NCBI GenBank assembly: GCA_036507955.1
Contig: DATCIH010000122.1
Span: 1 to 5,220 of the forward strand
Origin: DATCIH01 sp036507955
GTDB lineage: Bacteria; Bacillota; Clostridia; Clostridiales; Clostridiaceae
Length of the DNA stretch: 5,220 bases
Reading direction: 5' to 3'
The notes below the pieces were generated by a model that was not told where the DNA came from, searched no databases, and saw only the letters and a list, made by a program, of their open reading frames with translations. The position numbers and the translations under genes are program-made. Below are positions 5,207 through 5,220 of this stretch, piece by piece (positions within the stretch are counted from its first letter, which is position 1; each line of letters begins with the position of its first letter).

Positions 5207-5220
5207 AAACACACCACTTT

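Larger units (their letters stand above)
3259..5220 (-). mobile_element. IS66-family insertion sequence (one end visible, other end beyond window)
   Basis: The element is defined by an IS66 transposase gene on the minus strand and by the abrupt truncation of the recombinase frame. The end is placed at 3259 because GTAGCGTC there resembles the GTAAGCG-type termini I recall for IS66 elements. An alternative start is GTAAC at 3230. IS66 elements make 8-bp target duplications; with an end at 3259 the duplicated bases would be 3251-3258. The other end should lie a short way past 5220. Whether tnpA and tnpB helper genes are present cannot be seen; the ISBst12 subgroup lacks them. The element carries a second insertion (3498-3913) and is likely immobile on its own. 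Confidence 0.75.

Overview
The window is AT-rich and reads like a low-GC Firmicute, probably an anaerobic Clostridia-type bacterium. Shine-Dalgarno sites are strong and purine-rich, promoters are SigA-like, and terminators are hairpins followed by T-runs. The species cannot be named from this sequence. The layout is that of an accessory region: small transcription units, two nuclease-like genes, and a stack of nested mobile elements.

Left part (1-664): the 3' end of an unrecognised gene that enters from the left edge, a hairpin/T-run terminator, then about 300 bases with no convincing gene (one possible 29-codon frame), and a second terminator.

Middle part (714-2959): an HNH endonuclease-family gene with its own promoter and a G8 ribosome-binding run. 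It is followed by a two-gene unit with its own promoter. The first gene of that unit encodes a 376-residue protein whose N-terminal part matches the TIGR02391/Hypoth_Ymh family of HEPN-type domains, including an R-x4-H motif, fused to a long helical C-terminal region. The second encodes a 95-residue six-cysteine protein that I do not recognise. The unit ends in a textbook terminator. A 12-bp perfect palindrome touches the -10 box of the HEPN promoter and is a candidate operator. HEPN and HNH nucleases side by side next to mobile DNA suggest a defence or conflict cassette, but this is inference.

Right part (2960-5220): the start of a serine recombinase gene, with a promoter embedded in repeated ATGTAA/TTACAT half-sites, is cut off after about 38 codons. 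The likely cause is an IS66-family insertion sequence whose end lies near 3259. The IS66 transposase is on the minus strand and is itself broken. Its N-terminal 431 codons (5206-3914) and C-terminal 59 codons plus stop (3491-3312) are separated by a 416-bp non-coding insertion flanked by a 6-bp direct repeat (CGCCCT). The break falls exactly before the codon for the catalytic glutamate. The insertion has 32-bp inverted repeats (29 of 32 identical), a 13-bp-stem hairpin at one end and a 17-bp internal direct repeat, so it looks like a MITE-type non-autonomous element. Three levels of insertion are therefore visible: recombinase gene, then IS66, then the small element. The small element is the least explained structure here.
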